Shown here: in pieces, positions 1-7,616 of the stretch
Layout of the letters: each line of letters starts with the position of its first letter
Numbering within the stretch: position 1 is the first letter of the stretch
DNA from: Oryzihumus sp036391795
Lineage (GTDB): Bacteria > Actinomycetota > Actinomycetes > Actinomycetales > Dermatophilaceae
NCBI RefSeq assembly: GCF_036391795.1
Contig: NZ_DASVZH010000104.1
Span: 1-14,831, forward strand
DNA: 14,831 nucleotides
Reading direction: 5' to 3'
Notes under the pieces: model-generated
The model's input: the letters and a program-made list of their open reading frames with translations, nothing else
Database searches by the model: none
What the model was told of the DNA's origin: nothing
Translations under genes and position numbers: made by a program

Positions 1-1106
<1,106 letters not shown>

Positions 1107-1110
<4 letters not shown>

Positions 1111-1754
1111 GCGCGCACGTGGACCGCCCCAGCACTCCGACGCAGGCCTGGGTCGAGCTGGAGCGCGGCAACGCCCGCTTCGTCTCCGGGCGTCACGAGC
1201 ACCCCAACCAGGACGTCGAGCGCCGGCACAGCCTGGCCGCGGCCCAGAAGCCGTTCGCCCTGGTGTTCGGCTGCGGCGACTCGCGGGTCGCCGCCGAGAT
1301 CATCTTCGACCAGGGCCTGGGCGACCTGTTCGTCGTCCGCACCGCCGGACACGTCATCGACCCCGGCGTGCTCGGGTCGATCGAGTTCGGCGTCGAGGTG
1401 CTCGAGATCCCGCTCGTGGTCATCCTCGGCCATGACAGCTGCGGCGCCGTGGGCGCGACGATGAGCGCCGTCGAGCACGGCGTCCTGCCCGGTGGCTACA
1501 TCCGCGACATCGTCGAGCGGGTCACCCCCAGCGTGCTCACGGCACACCGCAAGGGCCTCACCACCCCCGACGAGATCGAGGCCGAGCACGTGCGCCAGAC
1601 GATCCGGCTCCTCGTTGAACGCTCCTCGTTCGTCGGGCAGCGCGTCGGTGACGGCCGACTGGCCGTGGTGGGTGCGACCTACGCCCTCGACGAGGGGCGA
1701 GCCCAGCTCGTGGAGGCCATCGGCGACCTCGACTGGGACATCGAGCCGGAGTAG
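1107..1754 (+). CDS. Beta-class carbonic anhydrase
   Basis: A 215-residue protein that should hydrate CO2 to bicarbonate in the cytoplasm. The zinc and active-site motifs are complete: C56-G-D58-S-R60 gives the first zinc ligand and the Asp/Arg dyad, and GHDSCGA gives ligands H109 and C112. The length and the following helical C-terminus fit bacterial beta-carbonic anhydrases. The start is taken as GTG 1107, which overlaps the fumarase TGA as GTGA, so translation is probably coupled. There is no clear Shine-Dalgarno sequence. A second GTG at 1119 is possible but would not overlap. The frame stays open upstream through the fumarase region, but that reading is Arg/Pro-rich nonsense. The gene probably shares a transcript with the fumarase and ends at the hairpin at 1769-1802. 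Confidence 0.93.
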
Positions 1755-1768
1755 CCGGCAGGACGACG

Positions 1769-1802
1769 CACGGCCCGCCCGGGTGCTCCCGGGCGGGCCG
1801 TG
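1769..1802. terminator. Bidirectional hairpin between convergent genes
   Basis: A perfect 15-bp stem (CACGGCCCGCCCGGG and its complement) encloses the four-base loop TGCT. It lies between the carbonic anhydrase stop (1754) and the ohr stop (1817). No T-run follows on either strand, which is common for high-GC actinobacterial terminators. The symmetry suits termination in both directions. Confidence 0.75.
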
Positions 1803-1816
1803 TCCTGTGGCGTGGC

Positions 1817-2239
1817 TCAGGCCAGGCGCGCGGTGACGTCGATGTTGCCGCGGGTCGCCTTGGAGTAGGGGCAGAACTCGTGGGCGAGGTCGACCAGCTT
1901 GGCGGCCAGGGCGGGCTCGACCCCGGGGACATCGGCGACGAGCTCGACCGCCAGGCCGAAGCCGGTGTCGGTCTTGCCGAAGGACACGGTCGCGGTGACC
2001 GTGGAGGCACTGACGTCCACACCTTCCTTGCCGGCCATGAACGCCAGGGCGCCGGAGAAGCAGGACGCGTAGCCGGCGGCGAACAGCGTCTCCGGGTTGG
2101 CCTTCGGCTCGTTGAAGCTGCCGGGACGGGCCAGCTCGAAGTCGACCACGCCGTCCGCGCTGGTGACGCGGCCGCTGCGCCCGCCGGTGGCGGTGGCGGC
2201 AGTGGTGTAGGCGACCTCGGTGACTTCCTCGAACGGCAT
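1817..2239 (-). CDS. ohr: Organic hydroperoxide resistance protein (Ohr/OsmC family)
   Basis: A 140-residue thiol peroxidase that reduces organic hydroperoxides in the cytoplasm. Both conserved cysteines are present: Cys60 in NPETLFAAGYASCF and Cys123 in HEFCPYSKATRGNIDV. Arg21 (GGRSG) and Glu50 sit where the Ohr subfamily has its catalytic Arg and Glu. These motifs and the length match Ohr rather than the longer OsmC proper. The ATG at 2237-2239 is preceded by a good ribosome-binding site, AGGGAG, complementary to 2246-2251. The same frame stays open far upstream across the MOSC gene and glmM, but that extension looks like GC-rich read-through and not protein. No OhrR-type MarR regulator is visible nearby. 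The gene is divergent from the MOSC gene, with about 120 bp between them. Confidence 0.92.
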   Translation of the reverse strand: MPFEEVTEVAYTTAATATGGRSGRVTSADGVVDFELARPGSFNEPKANPETLFAAGYASCFSGALAFMAGKEGVDVSASTVTATVSFGKTDTGFGLAVELVADVPGVEPALAAKLVDLAHEFCPYSKATRGNIDVTARLA

Positions 2240-2362
2240 GCGTGACTCCCTGATCTGGGTGGGGTGGACCCCGCCAGTATGCCGACCGGTCGCCTCCCAG
2301 CCGGGGGCCGCCCTCCCTGCGGACAGCCCCGCTCCGGCACCTCGACGTGGGACGATGCGCGA

Positions 2363-3196
2363 ATGCGCCTGAGCCAGCTGCACATCCACCCGCTCAAGAG
2401 CGGGGCGATCCTGCCGGTCGAGCAGGTCGGGGTCGAGCCCTGGGGGCTGGCGGGCGATCGCCGGTGGATGGTCGTCGATGCCGAGGGGGTGCTGCTGTCG
2501 GCCCGGGAGGAGCGCGACCTGTTCACGGTGCGCGCCAGCACGCCGGACTCCGCCGACACGCTCGTCCTCGAGGCTCCTGGCGCGCCCCGGCTCGCGGTGG
2601 GCCGCCCCGAGGCCGCGCATGCCCCGGTCCGCCTGCACCGGCACGAGCTGCTGGCCCGGCCCGCGGGTGCCGAGGCGGACGAGTGGCTGGTCCGGGTGCT
2701 CGGACGCCCGGGGGTGCGCCTGGTGTGGTGCGACGACCCGACCCGCCGCTCCCCGAACCCGGCCTACGGCCGTCCGGGTGACAGCGTCGCCCTCGCCGAC
2801 GGCTACCCGGTCACGCTCGCCACCACCGCCTCGCTGCGCCAGCTCAACGACTGGATCGCCGAGGCTGCGCTCGAGCGTGGTGAACCGGCGCCCGATCCCC
2901 TTCCCGTGCAACGGTTCCGGCCCAACCTGGTCATCGACGGGGTGGACCGGGCGTTCGCCGAGGACGACTGGAAACGGGTGCGCATCGGCGAGGTGGAGCT
3001 GCGCGTGGTCAAGGACATCGACCGCTGCGTGATGACCACGATCGACCCCGACGAGCCCCAGCGCCGCGACAAGGAGCCGATCCGCACCCTGTCCCGGCAC
3101 CGCAGGAGGGACGGGCTCACCTGGTTCGGCCGCCAGCTCATCCCCGACACCCTGGGCACGCTGCGGGTGGGCGACGAGCTGACCGTCCTGGACTGA
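2363..3196 (+). CDS. MOSC-domain protein (YcbX/mARC-like)
   Basis: A 277-residue protein with the two-part layout of the YcbX/mARC group. An N-terminal MOSC beta-barrel (LHIHPLKSG, GLAGDRRWMVVD, residues about 1-95) is followed by a MOSC domain (about 130-277) with ADGYPV, RFRPNLVI and DIDRCVMTTIDPD. Cys222 is the conserved cysteine that ligates molybdenum in mARC-type enzymes, so a cytoplasmic molybdenum-cofactor reductase of N-hydroxylated compounds is likely. The substrate cannot be read from the sequence. The start ATG 2363 is chosen because the family begins with this short strand (MRLSQLHIHPLKSG). An in-frame ATG at 2264 would add 33 residues of unrelated sequence inside the divergent promoter region. 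The ribosome-binding site is weak (GTGGGA at about 2347-2352). No Moco biosynthesis gene is adjacent. Confidence 0.88.
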   Translation: MRLSQLHIHPLKSGAILPVEQVGVEPWGLAGDRRWMVVDAEGVLLSAREERDLFTVRASTPDSADTLVLEAPGAPRLAVGRPEAAHAPVRLHRHELLARPAGAEADEWLVRVLGRPGVRLVWCDDPTRRSPNPAYGRPGDSVALADGYPVTLATTASLRQLNDWIAEAALERGEPAPDPLPVQRFRPNLVIDGVDRAFAEDDWKRVRIGEVELRVVKDIDRCVMTTIDPDEPQRRDKEPIRTLSRHRRRDGLTWFGRQLIPDTLGTLRVGDELTVLD

Positions 3197-3207
3197 GGCC
3201 AGGACGG
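3183..3207 (+). terminator. Hairpin over the MOSC gene stop codon
   Basis: A perfect 9-bp stem (CCGTCCTGG and CCAGGACGG) with a 7-base loop, which contains the TGA stop (3194-3196). It is a probable terminator for the MOSC gene. There is no T-run. Confidence 0.5.
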
Positions 3208-3210
3208 CAG

Positions 3211-3240
3211 AAGGCCCGGCCCCTGAGGGAGCCGGACCTT
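3211..3240 (-). terminator. Hairpin downstream of glmM
   Basis: AAGGCCCGGC and GCCGGACCTT form a 10-bp stem with one mismatch when read on the plus strand. On the minus-strand RNA that position becomes a G-U pair, so the hairpin fits transcription leaving glmM, whose stop is at 3256. It lies next to the hairpin of the convergent MOSC gene. Confidence 0.6.
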
Positions 3241-3255
3241 CGTCGAGACCCTGGG

Positions 3256-4602
3256 TCAGAGCGCCAGGTGCTTCTCCACCACGGCGGCGAGGCGCTCGGC
3301 GGCCTCGGTCGCGCGGACCTCGTTGTCGGCCTCGACCATGACGCGGACCACCGGCTCGGTGCCGGACTTGCGCAGCAGCACCCGGCCGGCGCCGGCCAGC
3401 TCGCTCTCCACGGCCCGCACCTCGGCCTGCACGTCCTCGTGGTCGTCGACCCGGTTCTTGTCGACGCCCTTGACGTTGATCATGACCTGCGGGAGGCGGG
3501 TCATCACCGAGGCGAGGTCCTGCAGGCTGCGGCCGGTCTCGGCGACGCGGGAGGCCAGCAGCAGGCCGGTGAGCACCCCGTCGCCGGTGGTGCCGTGGTC
3601 CAGGGCGATGACGTGCCCGGACTGCTCGCCGCCGAGGGAGAGCCGGGAGGCCTTCATCTCCTCCAGCACGTAGCGGTCGCCGACGGCGGTCTGCTTGACC
3701 GTGATGCCCTCGCGCTCGAGCGCCTGGAACATGCCCAGGTTGCTCATGACCGTGGCCACGAGGGTGTCCTGGGCCAGGGTGCCGTGCTCGCGCATCGCCA
3801 GGGACAGGATCGCCATGATCTGGTCGCCGTCCACGACCTCCCCGCGGGCGTCGACCGCCAGGCAGCGGTCGGCGTCGCCGTCGTGGGCGACGCCGAGGTC
3901 GGCGCCGTGCTCGACGACTGCCTTGCGCAGGTTGTCCAGGTGGGTCGAGCCGTAGCCGTCGTTGATGTTGAGCCCGTCCGGCTCGCCGCCGATGACCACG
4001 ATGTCGGCCCCGGCCCGGCGGAACGCTTCGGGGGAGACCTCGCTGGCCGCACCATGGGCCGCGTCGATGACCACGCGAAGGCCGTCGAGGCGGTGCGGCA
4101 GGGCCGAGACCAGGTGCTCGACGTAGCGCTCGGCCCCGCCCTCGAAGCTGCGCAGGCGGCCGACGCGCTCGCCGGTGGGGCGGTCCCACGGCTCGCGCAT
4201 CCGCGCCTCGATGGTGTCCTCGACGTCATCCGGGAGCTTGTGCCCGCCACGGGCGAAGAACTTGATCCCGTTGTCGGGCATGGCGTTGTGCGACGCCGAC
4301 AGCATCACGCCGAGGTCGGCGTCGGAGTCGGCGGTGAGGAACGCGATCGCCGGGGTCGGCAGCACGCCGGCGTCCAGCACGTCCACGCCGGCGGACAGCA
4401 GGCCGGCGGTCACGGCGGCCGCGAGGAACTCCCCGGATGCCCGTGGGTCGCGCCCGAGGACGGCGCGGGGGCGGTGCCCCTCGAACGCGCCGGCCTCGCC
4501 CAGCACGTGGGCGGCCGCGACGGACAGGTCCAGGGCGAGCTCGGCGGTGACGTCACGGTTCGCGAGCCCGCGAACGCCGTCGGTGCCAAAGAGTCGAGCC
4601 AC
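3256..4602 (-). CDS. glmM: Phosphoglucosamine mutase
   Basis: A 448-residue enzyme that converts glucosamine-6-phosphate to glucosamine-1-phosphate on the route to UDP-GlcNAc and peptidoglycan. All four family landmarks are present: the phosphoserine loop SASHNAMPDNGIKFF (Ser104), the magnesium loop DGDADR (241-246), the sugar-specificity motif GEQSGH (325-330) and the phosphate-binding RKSGTEPVVR (411-420). The opening RLFGTDGVRG and the full length are typical. The start is GTG (complement of 4600-4602), with GAGAGG about 10 bases upstream. The gene follows rpsI on the same strand, the conserved actinobacterial order rplM-rpsI-glmM. A terminator-like hairpin lies between them, so glmM may depend on read-through or on its own promoter. 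Confidence 0.97.
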   Translation of the reverse strand: MARLFGTDGVRGLANRDVTAELALDLSVAAAHVLGEAGAFEGHRPRAVLGRDPRASGEFLAAAVTAGLLSAGVDVLDAGVLPTPAIAFLTADSDADLGVMLSASHNAMPDNGIKFFARGGHKLPDDVEDTIEARMREPWDRPTGERVGRLRSFEGGAERYVEHLVSALPHRLDGLRVVIDAAHGAASEVSPEAFRRAGADIVVIGGEPDGLNINDGYGSTHLDNLRKAVVEHGADLGVAHDGDADRCLAVDARGEVVDGDQIMAILSLAMREHGTLAQDTLVATVMSNLGMFQALEREGITVKQTAVGDRYVLEEMKASRLSLGGEQSGHVIALDHGTTGDGVLTGLLLASRVAETGRSLQDLASVMTRLPQVMINVKGVDKNRVDDHEDVQAEVRAVESELAGAGRVLLRKSGTEPVVRVMVEADNEVRATEAAERLAAVVEKHLAL

Positions 4603-4628
4603 GAGTTCAGCCTCTCGGTGGAGTCATC

Positions 4629-4675
4629 CCCCGCACCGGGCCACCCGCCATACGGCAGGGGCGGGCGGTGCGGGG
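4629..4675 (-). other. Large hairpin in the glmM leader
   Basis: The 10-bp perfect arms CCCCGCACCG (4629-4638) and CGGTGCGGGG (4666-4675) enclose a second 6-bp stem, CCCGCC/GGCGGG (4644-4649 and 4660-4665). A 5-base bulge and a 10-base loop complete the structure. It lies 27 bases upstream of the glmM start codon and about 30 bases beyond the rpsI terminator. It could be a second terminator, or a 5' leader structure if glmM transcription starts upstream of it. Confidence 0.45.
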
Positions 4676-4696
4676 CATCTGTGGAAACGTACCCCC

Positions 4697-4754
4697 AAAA
4701 CCGCAGTGGCGGCTCCGAAGGCCTGCACGCATGCAGGGTCCGAAGCCGCCACTG
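4697..4754 (-). terminator. Terminator of rplM-rpsI
   Basis: Read on the minus strand, CAGTGGCGGCT pairs perfectly with AGCCGCCACTG (4744-4754 with 4704-4714). The upper part also pairs (TGCAGG with CCTGCA), with an internal bulge. The stem is followed by GCGGTTTTGGGGG, a short T-run. It begins 17 bases after the rpsI stop. Confidence 0.75.
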
Positions 4755-4770
4755 GCGGGACTGCGATGGA

Positions 4771-5277
4771 TCAGCGCTTGCTGTACTGAGGCGCCTTGCG
4801 GGCCTTCTTCAGACCAGCCTTCTTGCGCTCCGGGACGCGGGCGTCGCGGGTCAGGAAGCCGGCCTTCTTCAGCGTCGGGCGGTTCGCCTCGGCGTCGACC
4901 TCGTTCAGCGAACGGGCCACACCCAGGCGCACGGCGCCGGCCTGGCCGGAGGGGCCACCACCGTGGACGCGCACGAGCACGTCGTAGGAGCCGTCGAGCT
5001 CGAGCACCTTCAGGGGCTCGTTGACGATCTGCTGGTGGACCTTGTTCGGGAAGTACTCGTCCAGCGTGCGGCCGTTGATCTTCCACTCGCCGGTGCCGGG
5101 GACGATGCGCACGCGGGCGATGGCCTGCTTGCGACGACCGGTGCCGGCACCCGGGGCGGTGACGACCGGGCGGCGCGCCTCGGCCGCGGCCGGGGCCTCG
5201 GACTCGCTGGTGTAGTTGGAAAGCTCCTGCTCGTCGCCCGCGATGTCAGCGGTGTCGACGGGGGTGGTGTCAGCCAC
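4771..5277 (-). CDS. rpsI: 30S ribosomal protein S9
   Basis: A 168-residue component of the small ribosomal subunit, whose basic C-terminal tail (KARKAPQYSKR) reaches the decoding-site tRNA. The core from about residue 46 (GTGRRKQAIARVRI, FPNKVHQQIVNEPL, HGGGPSGQAGAVRLG, TRDARVPERKK) is typical of S9. An acidic extension of about 45 residues rich in Glu, Asp and Ala precedes it, as in many actinobacterial S9 proteins. The GTG start (complement of 5275-5277) has a strong ribosome-binding site, GAGGAG, just upstream. It lies 45 bases after rplM and is almost certainly co-transcribed with it. Confidence 0.98.
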   Translation of the reverse strand: MADTTPVDTADIAGDEQELSNYTSESEAPAAAEARRPVVTAPGAGTGRRKQAIARVRIVPGTGEWKINGRTLDEYFPNKVHQQIVNEPLKVLELDGSYDVLVRVHGGGPSGQAGAVRLGVARSLNEVDAEANRPTLKKAGFLTRDARVPERKKAGLKKARKAPQYSKR

Positions 5278-5322
5278 GATTCTCCTCGTTCGTTTTCTGC
5301 ACAGGTCAGGCGGGAGCCGGAC

Positions 5323-5766
5323 TTACTGCGCGACCTGTGAGATCTCGAAGGGCACCGGCTTCTGGGCCTGGTGCGGGTGGGTGCTGCCGGCGTAGACCTT
5401 CAGCTTGGACAGCTGCTGGCGGCCGAGGGAGTTCCTGGGGATCATGCCGCGGATGGCCTTCTCCACAGCCTTCTCGGGGCTCTTGGCGAGCAGCTCCTGG
5501 TAGGTCGTGGCCTTGAGGCCGCCCGGGAAGCCGGAGTGGCGGTACGCCTTCTTCTTCTCCAGCTTGGCGCCGGTGAGGGCGACCTTGTCGGCGTTGATGA
5601 TGATGACGAAGTCACCGGTGTCGACGTGCGGGGCGAAGGTCGGCTTGTGCTTGCCCCGCAGGAGGATCGCGGTCTGGCTCGCGAGGCGGCCAAGGACGAC
5701 GTCAGTCGCGTCGATGACGTGCCAGGCGCGGGTGACCTCGCTGGCCTTGGGGGTGTACGTACGCAC
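5323..5766 (-). CDS. rplM: 50S ribosomal protein L13
   Basis: A 147-residue component of the large ribosomal subunit. Family signatures include WHVIDATDVVLGRLASQ, LLRGKHKPTFAPHVDTGDFV, AYRHSGFPGGL, AIRGMIPRNSLGR and KLKVYAGSTHPHQAQKP. The start is GTG (complement of 5764-5766, VRTYTPKASEV), which gives the usual actinobacterial length and has GAAGG about 9 bases upstream. The frame is open further upstream, but that sequence does not resemble L13. It is the first gene of the rplM-rpsI pair and divergent from the regulator at 6011. Confidence 0.98.
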   Translation of the reverse strand: MRTYTPKASEVTRAWHVIDATDVVLGRLASQTAILLRGKHKPTFAPHVDTGDFVIIINADKVALTGAKLEKKKAYRHSGFPGGLKATTYQELLAKSPEKAVEKAIRGMIPRNSLGRQQLSKLKVYAGSTHPHQAQKPVPFEISQVAQ

Positions 5767-5854
5767 GGTTATGCCTTCGTTCTCTCGTGATGACTCAACG
5801 ACGTGGAGTGCGCTCCGCCCGGCGGGCCGGGGGCCTGCGACCCACGGGCCGCCA

Positions 5855-5864
5855 GTTGCACAAC
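5855..5864 (-). promoter_or_regulatory. Single TTGTGCA-type site at the rplM promoter
   Basis: GTTGCACAAC on the plus strand reads GTTGTGCAAC on the minus strand. It contains the same TTGTGCA heptamer as the three repeats in front of the divergent regulator gene. It lies about 9 bases downstream of the proposed rplM -10 box, where transcription should start. A role as a repressor site is inferred. Confidence 0.4.
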
Positions 5865-5872
5865 GAGAGACG

Positions 5873-5902
5873 AGTTTACCGACGCCGCGAAGAGGGCTCC
5901 AA
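5873..5902 (-). promoter_or_regulatory. Probable rplM-rpsI promoter
   Basis: On the minus strand, TTGGAG (complement of 5897-5902) and TAAACT (complement of 5873-5878) are separated by 18 bases. This is a plausible housekeeping sigma pair, with a TANNNT -10 box. It would give an rplM leader of about 100 bases. It was found by eye and has not been tested statistically. Confidence 0.5.
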
Positions 5903-5974
5903 ATCCTCGTCCTCACCCCGGGCCTGAGCACGAATCCGCCGGTCAGCGGGCTCCTGGAGGGATCCCGACGTCGT

Positions 5975-6004
5975 TTGTGCAAACAGTTTGTGCACAACTA
6001 TTGT
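5975..6004 (+). promoter_or_regulatory. Possible leaderless promoter of the regulator gene
   Basis: TATTGT at 5999-6004 fits a -10 box (TANNNT) that ends six bases before the ATG at 6011, so transcription would start at or next to the start codon. TTGTGC at 5975-5980 lies 18 bases upstream as a weak -35 box. No ribosome-binding site precedes the ATG, which agrees with a leaderless mRNA, a common type in actinobacteria. Confidence 0.35.
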
Positions 6005-6007
6005 GCA
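5975..6007 (+). repeat. Three TTGTGCA direct repeats with 13-bp period
   Basis: TTGTGCA occurs at 5975-5981, 5988-5994 and 6001-6007, exactly 13 bp apart, and the array ends three bases before the ATG of the regulator gene. The middle copy extends to a perfect palindrome, TTGTGCACAA (5988-5997). The first lies in the near-palindrome GTTTGTGCAAAC. The array overlaps any promoter of the regulator, so it is probably an operator, most simply for autoregulation. Confidence 0.65.
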
Positions 6008-6010
6008 TCC

Positions 6011-6580
6011 ATGACCGCCTCCTCCGCCCCCTTCCACGTCGACGGACCGGGCCTGCGGGTGCTCGCCCACCCGGTCCGCGCGCGGGTCATGGCCGAGCTG
6101 CGCGGCGCCGGCCCCGCCACGGCGACCGCCCTGGCGGCCCGGCTGCGCACCAACACCGGTGCGACGAGCTACCACCTGCGCAAGCTGGCCGAGGTCGGCC
6201 TCGTGGTCGACACCGGCGAGGGCACGGGACGGCGGCGCCTGTGGGCGGCCAGTCCCGGCGGCAGCCCCCGCCCCGAGCCCGCCGACGACGGCGACGACGA
6301 CGCCGCCCTCGACTGGCTGGCCCGCGACTACGTCCAGCACTTCGCGGAGAAGGCCCAGGACTGGCTGGACACCCGCGGGGAGTGGCCCGGGGACTGGCAG
6401 GAGCAGGTCGGGCTGGAGGACCACCTCGTGCTCGTCACCCCGGCCCAGCTCGCGGCCCTGCGCGGCGAGCTGCAGGACCTGCTCGAGCGCTACCGCCGCG
6501 TCGGCGCCGGCAACCCGCAGGCCAAGCGGGTCAGCGTCTACACCTGTCCCCTGCCGGTCGACCCGCCCCGCCGCGCCTGA
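6011..6580 (+). CDS. ArsR-like winged-helix transcriptional regulator
   Basis: A 189-residue cytoplasmic DNA-binding protein. Residues about 14-78 form a winged helix-turn-helix of the ArsR/HTH_20 type: LRVLAHPVRARVMAEL, then ATALAARLRTNTGATSYHLRKLAEVGLV as helix-turn-helix, then the wing DTGEGTGRRRLW. A Pro/Asp-rich linker (about 82-98) leads to a helical C-terminal part (99-165; DWLARDYVQHFAEKAQDWLD, PAQLAALRGELQDLLERY), probably for dimerisation or ligand binding. No metal-binding CXC motif is visible, so metal sensing is not supported. The ATG at 6011 is chosen because the protein family begins shortly before the HTH and the repeat array ends just upstream. There is no Shine-Dalgarno sequence. 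The gene is divergent from rplM. The effector and target genes are unknown, and self-regulation through the 13-bp repeats is inferred. Confidence 0.85.
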   Translation: MTASSAPFHVDGPGLRVLAHPVRARVMAELRGAGPATATALAARLRTNTGATSYHLRKLAEVGLVVDTGEGTGRRRLWAASPGGSPRPEPADDGDDDAALDWLARDYVQHFAEKAQDWLDTRGEWPGDWQEQVGLEDHLVLVTPAQLAALRGELQDLLERYRRVGAGNPQAKRVSVYTCPLPVDPPRRA

Positions 6581-6586
6581 GGCCCC

Positions 6587-6689
6587 TTTGCTCACCCCAG
6601 GCCGGTTTGCTCACCCCGGGCCGCTCGACGGGCCCGAGCCGCGCCCCGAAAGCGGCCTCGGCTGAGCAAAGGCACCTGGGCTGAGCACA
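6587..6689. repeat. Long imperfect dyad between convergent genes
   Basis: Two direct copies of TTTGCTCACCCC(A/G)GGCC (6587-6603 and 6606-6622; 19-bp period) face two inverted TGAGCA copies (6663-6668 and 6682-6687; also 19-bp period). All are symmetric about position 6638. Of the 39 outer base positions (6587-6625), 31 can pair, one of them as G-T. The dyad fills the whole gap between the regulator stop (6580) and the hydrolase stop (6695). It probably terminates transcription in both directions, and may also be a mobile palindromic repeat. Confidence 0.7.
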
Positions 6690-6694
6690 GTCGC

Positions 6695-7492
6695 TCAGGC
6701 GGGGGTCGGTGCGCCGGCCTGGGCCCGCCGGATCGGCAACATGGTGGGGACGGGCTCCTTGAGCAGGAAGTCGAGCAGGATCCTGTCGAACAGCTCCGGC
6801 TTGTCCAGGTGCGCGGCGTGCGAGGCCCCCGGCAGCACCGCGAGCTCGCAGTCCGGGATCGCCTCGTACATCGCGACGACGTGCTCCAGCCGCACCAGGT
6901 CGTCGTCCCCGGCCATGACCAGGGTGTGCGCCCGCACCCGGTGCAGCTCGGTGAGCGCGATGTGCGGCTCGGTCTTCCACAGGTGGGCCACCTTGCCCCA
7001 CACCGTCGGCCAGTGTTCAGCCCCGTCCGGCGACTGCGCGGCATACCGGGTCCGGAACTCCTCCAGGGCCGGGCTGTCCGGAGGCTCGGCGACGAGGTAC
7101 CCCATGGCCGGGAGGTTGGCCGACACGTCCACCAGCCCGCCGTAGACCACCAGCTGGCGCACCAGGTCCGGCCGCCGCAAGGCGACGAGGAGGGCCACCA
7201 CCGCGCCGTCGCTCCATCCGACGAGGTCGGCCGGGCCGCACTCGATGCTCTCCATGAAGCCGATCGTGTCCTCGGCCATCGCGTCGTACGTGATCGGCCC
7301 GGGCACGTCGGGGGTGTGCCCGTGCGCGCGCCGCTCCGGCGCCAGGACATGGAAGTGCCGGCCGAGGGCCACCGTGACCTCGCCCCACATGGTGTTGGAC
7401 ACCAGTCCGCCGTGCAGCAGCAGGAGCGGCTGCCCGGCGCCCACGGAGTCGTACCACGTGTGCACCCCACCGACGTCGACGTACTCGCCCAT
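6695..7492 (-). CDS. Alpha/beta-fold hydrolase
   Basis: A 265-residue, probably cytoplasmic hydrolase of unknown substrate. The oxyanion loop HGG (27-29), the nucleophile elbow GWSDG (Ser94), an acidic residue in GDDDLV (about Asp197) and the base in GASHAAH (His225) make a full catalytic triad in the normal order. No signal peptide or membrane segment is visible. The start ATG (complement of 7490-7492) places MGEYVDVGGVHTWYD directly before the first strand. AGGTGA lies about 11 bases upstream, so the ribosome-binding site is only fair. An in-frame GTG five codons earlier is an alternative. The gene follows the amylase-pullulanase on the same strand, but a strong hairpin separates them, so a shared function is not implied. 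Confidence 0.85.
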   Translation of the reverse strand: MGEYVDVGGVHTWYDSVGAGQPLLLLHGGLVSNTMWGEVTVALGRHFHVLAPERRAHGHTPDVPGPITYDAMAEDTIGFMESIECGPADLVGWSDGAVVALLVALRRPDLVRQLVVYGGLVDVSANLPAMGYLVAEPPDSPALEEFRTRYAAQSPDGAEHWPTVWGKVAHLWKTEPHIALTELHRVRAHTLVMAGDDDLVRLEHVVAMYEAIPDCELAVLPGASHAAHLDKPELFDRILLDFLLKEPVPTMLPIRRAQAGAPTPA

Positions 7493-7555
7493 GCGTTCAC
7501 GCTTCACCTGTCCGTAGACGGCCCGCAGGGCCGGAGGTCCCTGCCACAGGACGGC

Positions 7556-7598
7556 GAGGGCCCCGGTATGCCGTGTGGCCGGGCACACCGGGGCCCTC
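7556..7598 (-). terminator. Terminator of the amylase-pullulanase gene
   Basis: The perfect 12-bp arms GAGGGCCCCGGT (7556-7567) and ACCGGGGCCCTC (7587-7598) enclose a second short stem, TGCC/GGCA. The structure begins 18 bases beyond the stop codon of the large gene. No T-run follows. Confidence 0.7.
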
Positions 7599-7616
7599 AC
7601 CGGGACACCCCGGGCG

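Noticed and set aside
2264..2362. An upstream ATG that would extend the MOSC protein by 33 residues.
   Set aside because: The added residues are unlike the family N-terminus and would occupy the short divergent promoter region. The normal beginning is at 2363.
1817..4189. A 790-codon minus-strand frame running from the middle of glmM through the MOSC region into ohr.
   Set aside because: Only the last 140 residues resemble a protein family. The upstream part overlaps glmM in another frame, is Arg/Pro/Gly-rich, and ohr has its own ATG with a good ribosome-binding site at 2239.
4603..4703. A possible glmS-type ribozyme or riboswitch upstream of glmM.
   Set aside because: The region is only about 100 bases with one simple two-part hairpin and no recognisable core of a known class. 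The glmS ribozyme belongs before glmS, not glmM.
3268..5340. A 690-codon plus-strand frame opposite glmM and rpsI.
   Set aside because: It is antisense to two highly conserved genes, has biased composition and crosses their terminator. It is a GC-driven shadow.
5767..5997. An upstream extension of rplM.
   Set aside because: It would add 77 unrelated residues and would include the probable promoter. L13 in actinobacteria is about 147 residues long, matching the GTG at 5766.
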